Part shown: positions 25,216 through 35,790 of the stretch, piece by piece
Layout of the letters: each line of letters starts with the position of its first letter
Position numbering within the stretch: the stretch's first letter is position 1
Origin: Ceriagrion tenellum
Lineage: Eukaryota > Arthropoda > Insecta > Odonata > Coenagrionidae
Reading direction: 5' to 3'
Length of the DNA stretch: 64,000 bases
NCBI GenBank assembly: GCA_963169105.1
Contig: OY720641.1
Coordinates: forward strand, 80,117,496 to 80,181,495
Translations under genes and position numbers: made by a program
The notes under the pieces: generated by a model
Told to the model about the DNA's origin: nothing
Database searches by the model: none
The model's input: the letters and a program-made list of their open reading frames with translations, nothing else

Positions 25216-26079
25216 CCCCTAAAAACCTCTACTGCCAGTTGATATTATATTTTAGTAGCAACGCAGCTGCATCGTTGTCCACAAAATACCATTCAAGCCG
25301 CCTGCTGTGTTTGTTGTACCCATTTTTTGTTGTATTGTCGTTTGTTGTGCCAGTGTTGGGGTAATTCTACCCCAAGGCAACGTATTAGGCATGGCGAATG
25401 AAATATCATCGCATAGCCGAGCATAACTTTCACTCAGTTATCCTGAGCATGATAATTAGACGCGTTTAAGTAGTGCATTGGGATTAGAGTCGTTCAAATT
25501 CAATCCTCTTCCGCTCGACTCTCACATTTCCACGGGATCCGATGCATTCTACAGCCAAGCAAATGGCATAGGTGGATGCGGCGCGGGGGTCACTGATCTG
25601 TACGGGTGCGACGGGAGTGCGTAAGAGTCATCACTCCAGACACGATTCTGGAGGATTTAAAGAGCTTTCAAGAAGAGTCATCTGCGATGTTTTGGATAAA
25701 ATCTGCATCGTTTTTGCTTTCATTTACTTTGCCTCAGATTCACTTTCTTTGTCATGGTTAAAGCGAGGTTGTTATGCCAATTGTGGTGGTTAAACACAGC
25801 GTCTAGTAGGGAAAATAAAACTCTCCAACACACGAGTGAACGATTATCGTATGAAATAATTCGCAAATTAATGGCACGAGGTTAACCAGGGTAAAACTAT
25901 ATGTATGTCAAGATAATTTGTAAGGTGCAATTCCTGATTTCCATTTTCCGCCTACAAGGAAAGGAATTCGTGTATTCAGAAGTGCGTAGAAGGTTGTGGC
26001 AACCCCGTCTACGGGTTCGTTTCCACACCACCCGCGCTCCAGCGAAACCAGTAGCGCTCTCCCTTCCCGCCTGGACGAC
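25216..26079. other. Intergenic stretch
   Basis: A 73-codon frame at 25572-25793 and a 77-codon frame reaching into the SINE head from 25901 are unrecognised. Nothing else is seen. Confidence 0.4.
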
Positions 26080-26160
26080 CGTGCGGTGGCTTAGGGCTAT
26101 CGCGCTCGCCTGTCAAGCGGGCGGCCCGGGTTAGATTCCCGGTCCCGGAGTTTACTCTTT
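26080..26160 (+). mobile_element. tRNA-Asp-like SINE head or tRNA pseudogene
   Basis: The anticodon arm CTCGC-CTGTCAA-GCGGG has T33 and the anticodon GTC (Asp). A T-arm follows, CCGGG-TTAGATT-CCCGG, close to the pol III B box but with TTAGA in place of TTCGA. The D-arm region is irregular and no acceptor stem can be formed with the upstream sequence, so this is not a functional tRNA gene. It is either the 5' part of a tRNA-derived SINE or an isolated tRNA pseudogene. No second copy of its downstream body is present here. Confidence 0.6.
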
Positions 26161-26189
26161 GTTGGTGCTTTTTTCTCGCACTTTTTCGA

Positions 26190-26330
26190 GTGTTTCTAGA
26201 ACATTGTTTGGGCATTTTTCTGAAATTGTAAAGCGTTTTCTAGAATGGTCGCTCTCGGTATAAATACTGAAGCCTTTGGTCCCACGAGCTAGTCTTGTAT
26301 CGGCATCGCAACAATAAACAACAGTGAAAC
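26190..26330 (+). promoter_or_regulatory. Heat-shock-like promoter: HSEs, TATA box
   Basis: Two palindromic TTCTAGAA heat-shock-element dimers lie at 26194-26201 and 26238-26245. In each, the next 5-bp unit is a one-mismatch continuation (ATTGT, GGTCG), and between them lies TTCTGAA (26218-26224). A strong TATA box, TATAAATA, is at 26259-26266, 14 bp after the last element. About 24 bp further is a CTAGTCTT start-like site (26289-26296), then an A-rich leader (AACAATAAACAACAGTG). The spacing is that of an insect heat-shock promoter. No heat-shock protein frame follows. It could drive a noncoding RNA, belong to a spliced gene, or be the promoter of an LTR element (AATAAA at 26313 would then be its poly-A signal). 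Confidence 0.45.
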
Positions 26331-26697
26331 TTAACCCAAGATTCTTCAATCGCTAGCTAACTTTACCAACCATCAGCTACAAGTTAATGAGTAGGCCTCA
26401 TCAAGTACTTTTAATAACGCATTAAGGGTCATAAGGAAATTCGTATGCTGTAAGAATATTTGCGTTGTATTACCGTATCGCAGGTTTCTCCGTGTCAAGC
26501 ACTTTTATCGAAGCACCATTGAATTTTTTTGGTGCATTACACACGGCTATTGTGTTTCTCTTGACTCTCTGGTTGATTTTCATGCGTAGAATCCTTTGGA
26601 TCCCCTCTGTCCAATGGTCTTCATTTGATGGCACTTCTTAAATTGCTTTAAGAGTACAGGCAGTGAATTTTGGATTTCCCTCCAAATAAGAGACCAT
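26331..26697. other. Stretch downstream of the promoter-like block
   Basis: No coding frame is recognised. The first ATG after the leader, near 26385, opens only about a dozen codons. Confidence 0.4.
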
Positions 26698-27009
26698 TCA
26701 ACTCCTCACAGGCGCAGTCAACGCACATAAAATAATTGCCAGCCCACATTGGGTCTCTTGCATTTCCGAGCGCTTCGATGCGTCAGCATTCGACTTGGGT
26801 GATTCGCGTCGAGACATGATCCCCTCCCGCACCCGAGACTTCACTCCAGGGAGCAGTGCCTGCCCGAGTCCAAAGCCCAAGCGGGGCTTCCACAATGAGA
26901 AAGAGCGGGATTGATACGTCCTTGGCACGTCTCGAATTGGTATATTCCTTGATTGCATAATTGCTTCATATGTCTCAGGGTCGCGCGGCTGTAGCTTCAA
27001 AGTGTCCAT
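26698..27009 (-). other. Unassigned 103-codon open frame
   Basis: The frame is open for 103 codons in DNA of higher GC than its surroundings. The N-terminus reads MDTLKLQPRDPETYEAIMQS and the composition is soluble-protein-like. I recognise no family. There is no poly-A or repeat hallmark next to it. It could be a real exon, a fragment of a retroelement frame, or chance. Confidence 0.25.
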
Positions 27010-28303
27010 TGATTAACGACATTTCATTTCATTATTGGTCATGCCTCTAAAATTTTCTATTGTTAAAGATCCTTTTAAGGAATGCCTAAGCCATTCGTCT
27101 CGCATGGTATAATTTGCTTGTTTGAATGTTTGGCTTTAATCATTGCCCTGAGTTATCGCATCTTACTACGCTGAAATTCCTACCCTGCTTCTGAATAAGT
27201 ACCTACCTATCTTACTTCAAAGGCCTTCCCTGGAAACTACGGACTTCCTTCAGGATCTATCTCGCAGACTACCTTTTACTTCTGTTACTCCAAGTTCTTT
27301 TATATCATTCTAAGGTCCCTCTAGCAGGTTATGTGGCCATCTCCCACCAAGGAAATAGGAGATAAAAAGTTTGTTCTTTATGGGACACTGATAGCTTGGG
27401 ATCAGAATGGTTCTCTTGGGCTCGGTTAGAAATGGCTGCTGGATAAATAATGGATGAACAATGAAAATTGGGCCAACCTAACTGTTGAAGATTTTCTCAT
27501 TTCAAAGTAAGGATGTAATTATGCTGAGTGGTGCAGTGAAATAATTCTGACAATGTCATGTTAATTAGTAAGAAACTCTTCGTCTCATTTTAAGTTTACG
27601 CTTAATTTTCTCATTGTATCAAAAACCTCAAAATATACCTTATAGGTATTCTCTTATATTTTCTTCGTGTTTCATTACGAAGTACATGATATAATTCTTC
27701 GGATATATATGTAGTGAAAATTGAATATTTTACCATTCTTTTGAGTCATCTCTAAGGCATTTTAAGTTTCATTTTCATAAATTTGCTTCCATCCGTTTAA
27801 GTGTTTACTAGTAAACGTCGGTGAGGTGACCTTTTATATGTAACTTTTCCATTTCAAGATAGACTTTTTTGAAATATTTGTGCAACCAATTATTCGCTCT
27901 TCCAAATGTGAATTCATTCCATTCATCTGAATTTGTTTTATAGTTTGACCTGTGTCACTGTCGTTAATTCAAAGCTTCTTAAACAGCCACCGAAACCCCA
28001 TTGTCTCTCAGTATCTTGTCCATTGTTTAGGTTTATTTGAATAACTTTGACCATCGATTTGGGCATGCCACACCTTAGTCATATTAGCCCGCGTATAATG
28101 AGACAGCGAATTCTTGCTCATCTTCCCTCCGTGAACTAAAGGTATGATATACAATATACCAAGTTAGCAACAATGTCGCATTACACTTAGTAATCTTTTA
28201 GTTACAGCGTGATTCTAGAGCAGCATACAGTCAGGATTACGCACAATATTTGTAGGTGAGGTCGCACAGGTAGCTTTGTAAAGCACTTAGTAAATTATTT
28301 AAT
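27010..28303. other. AT-rich stretch, nothing recognised
   Basis: There is no coding, RNA or repeat signal that I can support. Confidence 0.5.
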
Positions 28304-28381
28304 TTATATATAATTATTTCCATGCTTGACAGAGCAGCATTTGGCGTCATTTAATTGTGCACAAATTAAGTTTAAACTTAC

Positions 28382-28728
28382 GTGGTTGAATAGTACGTAA
28401 TTGCACGACCGCATAAGCCAGAGACAGTAGTTCCGAAGATGACTGCCTCCAATGTTCCCAAACTCGCTGACTGCGTGATTCTGTTTGAAGATAAAAAGCC
28501 TATAACTACTGTGAAGCGTAATTTTAGTACCGATGAGGCTATTATTCTCCAAGTAGGCCTGCCACGTATGAGTAGCAATAAGTGTATTGCTGAAATCGGG
28601 TGCCCAGTTAGCGAATTGATAACCACAGAGCGTGTGCTCGTCTGACAACGTAGTAGAGCATGTGAGACAAGCCTTCGTTAACAGTCCTACAAAATTGACG
28701 TCCTTATCGCGAGCTCGACATTCCACGT
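28382..28728. other. Exon-like block open on both strands
   Basis: This is a GC-raised block. On the minus strand a pyrimidine-rich acceptor (CCCCTAACACTCAG, AG complement at 28729-28730) and a perfect donor GTAAGT (complement 28376-28381) bracket 347 nt that are open in one frame throughout (the 140-codon frame). On the plus strand the same block holds a frame starting at 28439, MTASNVPKLADCVILFEDKK, ending at 28645. Its composition is more protein-like (K, E, D, V, I), and a GG|GTGAGT donor-like site lies at 28740-28747. I recognise no family in either. At most one strand is real; I lean to the plus-strand peptide on composition and to the minus strand on splice signals. Confidence 0.35.
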
Positions 28729-29312
28729 CTGAGTGTTAGGGGTGAGTAACTAAAAAGTTTATATCTCGAATCGCAGAAGTGAAAGGTTCTTTTCAGATCA
28801 ACCGCTATTTTTGGACTGCTTATATTATAGTTTTACGCATGAAATTCATCTTCAAGAATAACCAATTGACTATCGAAGGAAATTTAACCATTTAATGAAC
28901 CTATTTTAATTTTGAATTTAATAATTAAAGTCGAACGTCCATTTTAGCGTTAATTTGTGATCGTGCTTCTCAAATATTGAATCTTCGGAGGAGATGCATG
29001 CCATTCCCATGTGCGAGAGGTTACCCGAGAGAAGTTGTCACCATACGCCCCTAATTGTCATCCTTCAGGAAGATACCTAGAATAAAGCGATTTTTCGAAG
29101 GAAATTTCAAGGAGTGACGGGACTCAAGAAGGAAATAAAAAGGGTGACATTCCTCAATAAAAGGAAGGAAGAGATGCCTCAACGAAAGAGTAGAGACATT
29201 TGGGCGGAGAAAAAGAAGACTAACGAGCTAACCAATGGTTATCTGGGGTTTAAAGTCGGCCATACGAAAATGAAGTGTGTTTATCTATACATATGTGTTA
29301 TGACTCCAATGG
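28729..29312. other. Intergenic stretch
   Basis: A 71-codon lysine/arginine-rich plus-strand frame at 29114-29329 has no motif. Nothing else is seen. Confidence 0.4.
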
Positions 29313-29371
29313 ATTTTATTAGAAAATAAATACTACTGATTTATGATATAGGCTACCTGTATTTATTTACA
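29313..29371 (+). repeat. 58-bp direct repeat, copy 1
   Basis: ATTTTATTAGAAAATAAATA and the following TACTACTGA-TTATGATATA-GCTACCTGT recur at 29993-30051 with about three differences. The offset is exactly 680 bp. Confidence 0.8.
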
Positions 29372-29992
29372 ATTACTTGATGGTGATAAAATATTGAAAA
29401 ATTGCAGTTTATTTAACTTTTATAGTTAACTAAATTGAATGCTTGCTTTTACGTTTGAAGAGATCCGTGAATGTCAGCGGGAATCCAGCATGCTTCATTG
29501 AACACACGTTAAGGGTTTGAAAACGATTGTGGTGGTACAAATTGAGGATAGCAACATAAAACTCTCCGAATCGAATCCTTGTTTGTCGTGATGCGATGGA
29601 GGGAAGGTAATTTTGTAAATGCTGGGTCCAGCGCTCCCCTCCATCATTTAAAGGGAGAAGGACGAGGGAGGGAACAGCGATCTGAGAGAGGGATTGTCGA
29701 TTTGGGTTTGGAAAGTGGAATGAGACTGGGGAAAATGATGACCCAGAATTTCAGATGAAGGGTACATTAGTAGATTGGAGTGATGGAAAGGAGTACATTG
29801 GGTGTCTGAGGTAATTGCCCCATCAAATATAAACATCAAAACATCAGAGTCACTGAAGTAAATGGAATGATAGCAAGTTTCCTTTGAGTTAAGCCTGGGG
29901 CAATGATATTTCGAATTGATGTTCGAGGTCTGAGTGCTTCAATGTCGTAGCTTCTCGTATCTTTTGTGAAGCGTGTTATGAGGAATTAAAAA
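29372..29992. other. Segment between 58-bp direct repeats
   Basis: This 620-bp segment includes a purine-rich patch at 29640-29760. No coding frame is recognised. It may be an insertion bounded by a duplicated target, or part of a duplicated block. Confidence 0.4.
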
Positions 29993-30051
29993 ATTTTATT
30001 AGAAAATAAATACTACTGACTTATGATATAAGCTACCTGTTTTTATTTACT
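29993..30051 (+). repeat. 58-bp direct repeat, copy 2
   Basis: This is the second copy of the repeat at 29313-29371, in the same orientation. Confidence 0.8.
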
Positions 30052-32818
30052 ACTACTGTACTTATAGATTTCCTGGTTTGATGAAATTCTTTCAAGCTTG
30101 ATGACCGAAAGCAACATCATTATTTTGTACCCATTTCCTGTTCGAAGTTTATTTGAAAACACTTGGGCAGCAAAACCCATAAGACCATTAAAACGTCTGG
30201 AATGCATTCGCAAAATGATACTTGAATGTTGATTCTAAATTGTGAATACCTCTTCTCTAAATTTAAAGATTCTGTAGAAATTGATTTTTATTGCCAGCAT
30301 CCTTCTTTTACGGAAACTGTACAAAAAACTCGAAAGTTTACTGGCAATGACATTTCCGATATTTTTATACCTATACCTTGTTTTTCCTACATCTCTTAGT
30401 TACCTTTTCACTCGCAAATTTTCAGTAGGTATACTTGATAAAGACTGATATAGAAAGTAAAGAGGTCATCCAATCGTTTAGAGGTAGTTTTTTCTCCGTC
30501 TTCTTCTGTCAAATTACAATTAAAAAACAACATACGATCAATGAGTGACAGCTGTTTTTCAAAAACGACTGTTTCTGAAATTAATTCCTAAATGCACTGT
30601 TCCTCAACACCCAGAAATTCTTGTTGATCACTTATCAACCTCGTCCGCAATCTTACGTTATTTGAATAATTACATACAGCACGCTTTATTAAATTATATC
30701 ATTCCACCATAATCCAGTTACCTATCTGTAGACGAAGATACCGAAAATACTGGCTCGATCCGTGAATTGAGATGATTTTGATGCGGAAGAGATCAACATG
30801 AGCAGAGGGCAAAAATAAAGGGGGTAAATAAATCACTTTCTTGAATATTAGTCTTTTTTAATTCATCTAAGAAAATAATAATTGTGTTGCTGCATTTGTT
30901 CTTCATTAGCAATAGCGAAGAAAGTAAAAATTTAGCCTTTAACTGAAATATCTTTCAAATACGGGATAGCTTTTACTTTCATGACTTTGGAAGTGGAGCG
31001 AAAAGTAAAAAATAGCGTTTACTGTCATGAGTGGGGGTGGTATAAATTGATATACCGGTCTGAGAAACCAAGTGATACTGGCGATTACTACAAAACGCCG
31101 CTCCGGGTGCGCGCGGGCCGCATTTTCTGTCAGTAAAATCCTCCAGCATCACCCCTCAGAGCCCTACTATCCCTCCTTGTGCCTTTCTGAGATAGAGGGT
31201 GTGATTTTCATTGGGTTACACTTTCAGGCTACTAGTGACAAACAAAAAGATACAATCCACAGAAGCGTCCGATTACCATCATGATTTCACGGTCCGATTT
31301 CTAACTCTGCATAGTTGAGATCTGGAGTCAACTTTCTTCCCTCGTGTATTTCAACAACAAATTCAGTATCTACGCGTAGTTGTAGTGCAGTGTAGTCAAT
31401 TGGCGTCCTTAGCGCTAACTGTAGCTGGCTCTCTCCTTAGAAAAAAACTGTTTTTGATTCTTGAAGTACTTTAAATTTACCATCATCACCACAAAATTCT
31501 TTAAAAAAAGTGCCTATAAGTTCAAATGGAGCAATTATGCTTAGCGTCCCACAGTAGAATGATTAGCCAGTAATTAAAAAATAATATGTGGAAGAGATAC
31601 AGTTGGAGTCATCTACAGTGAGTTGATAAAAGTTAAGAAAAGCGCTCGTCGCCTCTTCAAACTATAATGGAAACAATAGCGACCGAGACGGCGTGTTAGA
31701 ATTAGATAGGTGGTCAAAGCAACATTCTCATCAAACAATGATTTTTTTGAGAATAACTTATTTTTATCTCCGCAAGAGAAAGTAAGAATGTTCTAACTGT
31801 GAATATTTTCTTCAGGCTTTAATGTATTTTTTCACGGTACACAGTCATTGATGTTCCATTGGTACTGAAAAATAATTTGGAGCTTATTAAATGCTATAAA
31901 TAGTTATGATGAGTTGACAGAACAACCACATACTTTGTCCTAAAGATATTGAGCGTGTCTAACTGAGAAATGGTTTCATTTTTTTATGACAAAGTAAGTC
32001 CTTTTGAAAAAAATAAACTATTATACTGTTTGCAAAAAAAACAATCAGGGCATATCCCACCCTCCTAAACGACTACGACAGAAATTAGAATGTGATAAGT
32101 TGGTGCTTACATATATTGTCTAGACATATGGTCTACATTTCTTTCCAATGTTTAGCCTAACTCAAAATTTTAAGAAAATATCCGGGATCATAATTTGAAA
32201 ACAGCGCAGCAGTTAAAGCAGGATTAAAGCAGTCAAGTCAAAGTGAGGGCTCTGTCCATGGTAAATGATCATGCCGAGCGCGCAATCAAGTTGTTGCAAA
32301 CTTTCAATGGAAACATTACACCTAAATAAGGATGTTTGCAGGATTTATTGATTGGAGCTGCTCATAATAAAAAAAACAATTAAAGAATCAACGTGAGTCC
32401 ATCAATAAAAGGGGAGTATCATCTTTATTTGAGGCAAGAAATTATTAGCTTTCGTAGTGTGTTGTAATACATTTATTTTGACTTTTTTATGTATAAAACT
32501 CCGCAAGTTCTGTTAATCTCACAGTACTCACCAATTCGCCTGTTTGGAAATTAATTTTCAATTCTAAGTGTGCTTTCACTTTCTTATATGAATGAATATA
32601 AGTACCTGTAATTTAAACTTGATTGATTCGACAAATAAGAGTGAACTTTTTGCCAAATTGTCAAATAAGAGTGAACGCCTCTCTGTGTTCAAAGTCCGAT
32701 CTTTCCTCGTGGGCAGTGGCGCTAAGCGCTCAGTAGCAACTGATTGTTACATTGTATGTCCGGCAGTCGAGAACATCTAGTCCCGTAAAGGTCACAAAAA
32801 TCCACAGTGGAAGTGGAT
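30052..32818. other. AT-rich stretch, nothing recognised
   Basis: No gene is recognised. A short internal duplication of AAATAAGAGTGAAC occurs near 32633 and 32664. The 70-codon frame at 31072-31284 has no motif. Confidence 0.45.
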
Positions 32819-32990
32819 GTCTCGGTAGCTTAACTGGCTTAAGCACTCGGCCGGGAATCGAGGGATCCGGGTTCGAATCCCGGCCAAGGCAGATGAGTTT
32901 TTCTCTGTGTAAGTTCGCACATTTGTTGATTGATTCGGTTAGACGGCTGGTGTGAATCGAGATGGAGGTATGCTGGGTTTACAGCATCTC
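32819..32990 (+). mobile_element. tRNA-derived SINE with well-folded 73-nt head
   Basis: Positions 32819-32891 fold as a complete tRNA cloverleaf of exactly 73 nt. The acceptor GTCTCGG/CCAAGGC has one mismatch and one wobble; the D-stem is GCTT/AAGC; the anticodon arm is CTCGG-CCGGGAA-TCGAG; and the T-arm CCGGG-TTCGAAT-CCCGG has a perfect B box. The anticodon would be GGG, but position 33 is C rather than the near-universal U, and the bases after it (GATGAGTTTTTC) lack an immediate clean T-run terminator. This favours a SINE head over a working tRNA-Pro gene. The body after 32892 is not recognised, and the 3' boundary given is a guess. Confidence 0.65.
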
Positions 32991-34859
32991 AAGCTCGTGT
33001 GACTCATCGGACGCAAGAATCGTTTGCCAAATAAATGATTGTTTACGCATGCGTAAATTATAGCTATAAGTTAATAAGGTAAGGATTGTTATCTTTTGTA
33101 TGTCACTAGAACTCTGCATGTGTGATTCATAAGATGTTTCTCCCCCAACACTTGCTCGGGAACGCACGAGAGGGCGTGGTGGGGCTCTGAGAGGCATTTT
33201 AGGAGGAATCAACCCCGCATATGCCCGAGTGGCGTTTTGTTGTAATTGGCAGTTGCCGCCGCAATAATAATATATTTGAGGAAAACTGTTGCACATACGC
33301 CAAAGTTGAGCGAATTATCGTTCTTAGGGAATGTAAATTGGCGCATTATCCATAAAAATAAAGTCATTCTCCTCCTATCGGGAAAATAGAGCAACATTGC
33401 ATTTACTCCTCTTTAGAGACCTGAAAATGTTAACCCAGCGAGCCAAGTCTTTTAGGATATCTTTTTTCCACCCTATAGCATAATTTATATGTAAAAGGTA
33501 CAGCAGACATTGTCACAGCCTGATCTGGATATTATTCTGGATATTATTTATGGATATTCAGGAATCCTTTACGGGCATAAAACGAGACTGAAGTCACATC
33601 TCTATAAAGGAGGAAAAAATAAAACAAAATGCTGTAAACTGTTTTAGGCGCTGAAAATAAAAACATTATTTACGACAAAATGAAACATAAGAACGCTCTG
33701 TGACCCAAACAAAAACGAAACGAAATATGAATTTAGGACAGAGTGTTAACAGACCAGCGCTTTGATAAAAAGGGCTTGTAATTGTCATTACAATAAATTT
33801 GAAATTTTTACTGTTCAATGAGAAAACATTTTTGAATTTTAATATCAATAAGAGATGTATTTTTATGTTAAGGTAAGAGTAATATGCTTGGGATAATTAA
33901 TATATGGCTTTTTGCATGAAGAAATAGCTGCGACAATTAATATGCTCTTCCAAATTGTTGACGAGGCTTACTTAACGACGCATTCTCCAGAAAAAGCGCA
34001 ATGCGTTCGTTAGGCAGTTATATAATTCTACAAATAACAGCACTCTGTCCCGAAGAATTTAAAAAAGAAATGCAATTTATTCAGAAACTGTCATATACTC
34101 TCCTCCATGGATTTTTACATTTCATTATGCTGTGTGGCATGACACTGGTTATGCAAAATGAAAAAGTGATGTTAAGTACATTTCGACGTTCTAAACCACG
34201 GAAACCACCTCACTTACTCTTCCACATTCGTCGAATAAAATCCTCACTTTGCACGACTTTGTACCACAACTCGGTGTCGCAGACTAAGAACAGAATGTTA
34301 TAATGCTGAGTTTGGTGCAGGAGCAGTACTAAATGCCGCATCTGCCGGACTTGAAGAAAAAATTTCCTCCTGTGTCATTTTTATTGTTTTCTAAAATCTC
34401 CGCTATGTCTCCGTTTAAGCAACTGAAGAGAATCGCTTGTGGAAGGTCGCCATATTTAGTAGCGCCCCTAAACGAGGTGGAGAAGTGTTTAAGAACCAAG
34501 TAAAAAGTAGTTGGCGCTTCTAATCTTAGTAGCGGTCTATAAATAACATTTTTCTGGTGGGAAATTTGTTAGTTTGATAGTATAGCGAAGTTAGCCTGCT
34601 AAGGAATCTATGAATATGGCCGCAGATGTTTTCGAATGTTTTTCACGTAGAAGAGTGTTTTTCTTATTCGTTCGTTTTTTGGATTTTTATTATTCGGTAT
34701 GAGAAATATCTAAAAACTGCCAGGGTTGGACTTAACAATGAATTAATCTGAGTGTTCTACAAGCAGATTCGAATGGCATTAGGTATTTGGAACGTTGTTC
34801 TTATTATGCCTCAATTCTGGCATATCGTTCCGTTTTCTTTCCTCTGGGTGACCCGTATT
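32991..34859. other. AT-rich stretch with unassigned frames
   Basis: Frames of 105 codons (32979-33296, minus) and 100 codons (34001-34303, plus) have no recognisable motif. There is a GC-raised patch near 33140-33250. Confidence 0.4.
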
Positions 34860-35280
34860 TAGATCCCTCTTAAATTCCTCATATCGTCTCTCTCTTCTTA
34901 TTTCGTCCTGAATTCGTATCCTCTTTCTTCCTCTTCCCCACTTCCCCAGTGTTTATCCTTCTTTGACTTGCTGTTCATTCTAAACGTCCTTCATGTATTC
35001 CTTCTGCTATCTCCAAAACTCCGCCACCAGCTTCTTCGCCTCTCCAGCCATATCTGATAATTTCTCGTTTGTTCTTCTCACCATTGAGTTCATCCTGTCC
35101 GTCGTTATCCGAACCAAGATGTCACACGCCTCTTGTCTGCATACTATCACTTCCAATTTTCTCTAGCCCTGTTGTTATTCGCCCTTCCTCGTCGTCTTTG
35201 AGCTACGTATAGCTATCCCAGCAGAGGCCACAGCTAGCCCTGTGCCAATTAAAAGATTTTTCCAACCCGGTCCCATTCGA
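34860..35280 (-). pseudogene. Decayed coding-like segment, family unknown
   Basis: The plus strand is strongly pyrimidine-rich. One minus-strand frame reads almost like a protein, with KNLLIGTGLAVASAGIAI followed by stops and then RMNSMVRRTNEKLSDMAGEA and KKLVAEFW, a lysine/glutamate-rich helical-looking stretch. At least three in-frame stops break it. I do not recognise the family. It may be a retroelement ORF1 or a processed pseudogene. Confidence 0.25.
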
Positions 35281-35689
35281 TCAAACTCGTGAAATGCAGC
35301 TGATGGGTGTATGCATATTTTTGAGAGTAATCGTACATCCTCCCTTAGTAATGACCAAATCTATGAACTACACTGCGCCGTGCTCCATATTTGAGGTTTC
35401 ACCAGCCATTACTTCACGTATCTACTCAGAATACATTTACAATGGATATAATACAGTAAAGCTGTTTTTGATTATAAGCTCAGAATAAGGTTTAATACAT
35501 AATTAAACAGCAGAAGTTACAGTATATTCGTAAAAGATAACAAGTTGGAAAACTAAGCATTGGGGGTTACTATTCTTCGGAGATGGCTGGTTTAACTGCG
35601 AAATGGATTGGAGAGGCAAATGGGAAGTTTGGTGAAAAAGTGAAATATCTCTTTTACTTCAATTGCTAATATCTGTCCTTGATCCATAG
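35281..35689. other. Intergenic stretch
   Basis: Nothing is recognised. Confidence 0.4.
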
Positions 35690-35790
35690 TGTGGTATCTT
35701 TTTCATGCGCTCTTTATCACCTGATTAATCCTCAATTTTCTCCATTCACCCGTTCACCTTTTACAATCATTCTCACCTGGTATACACCCA
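35690..35790 (+). repeat. About 100-bp dispersed repeat, copy 1
   Basis: GGTATCTTTTTCATGCGCTC, TTTATCACCTGAT and CCTGGTATACACC recur in the same order at 37562-37650 with moderate divergence. Confidence 0.6.

Noticed and set aside
26080..26160. Functional tRNA-Asp gene
   Set aside because: The anticodon and T arms look right, but no acceptor stem or regular D arm can be formed.
32819..32891. Functional tRNA-Pro gene
   Set aside because: Position 33 is C, the acceptor stem has a mismatch and there is no immediate clean terminator. A SINE head is more likely.
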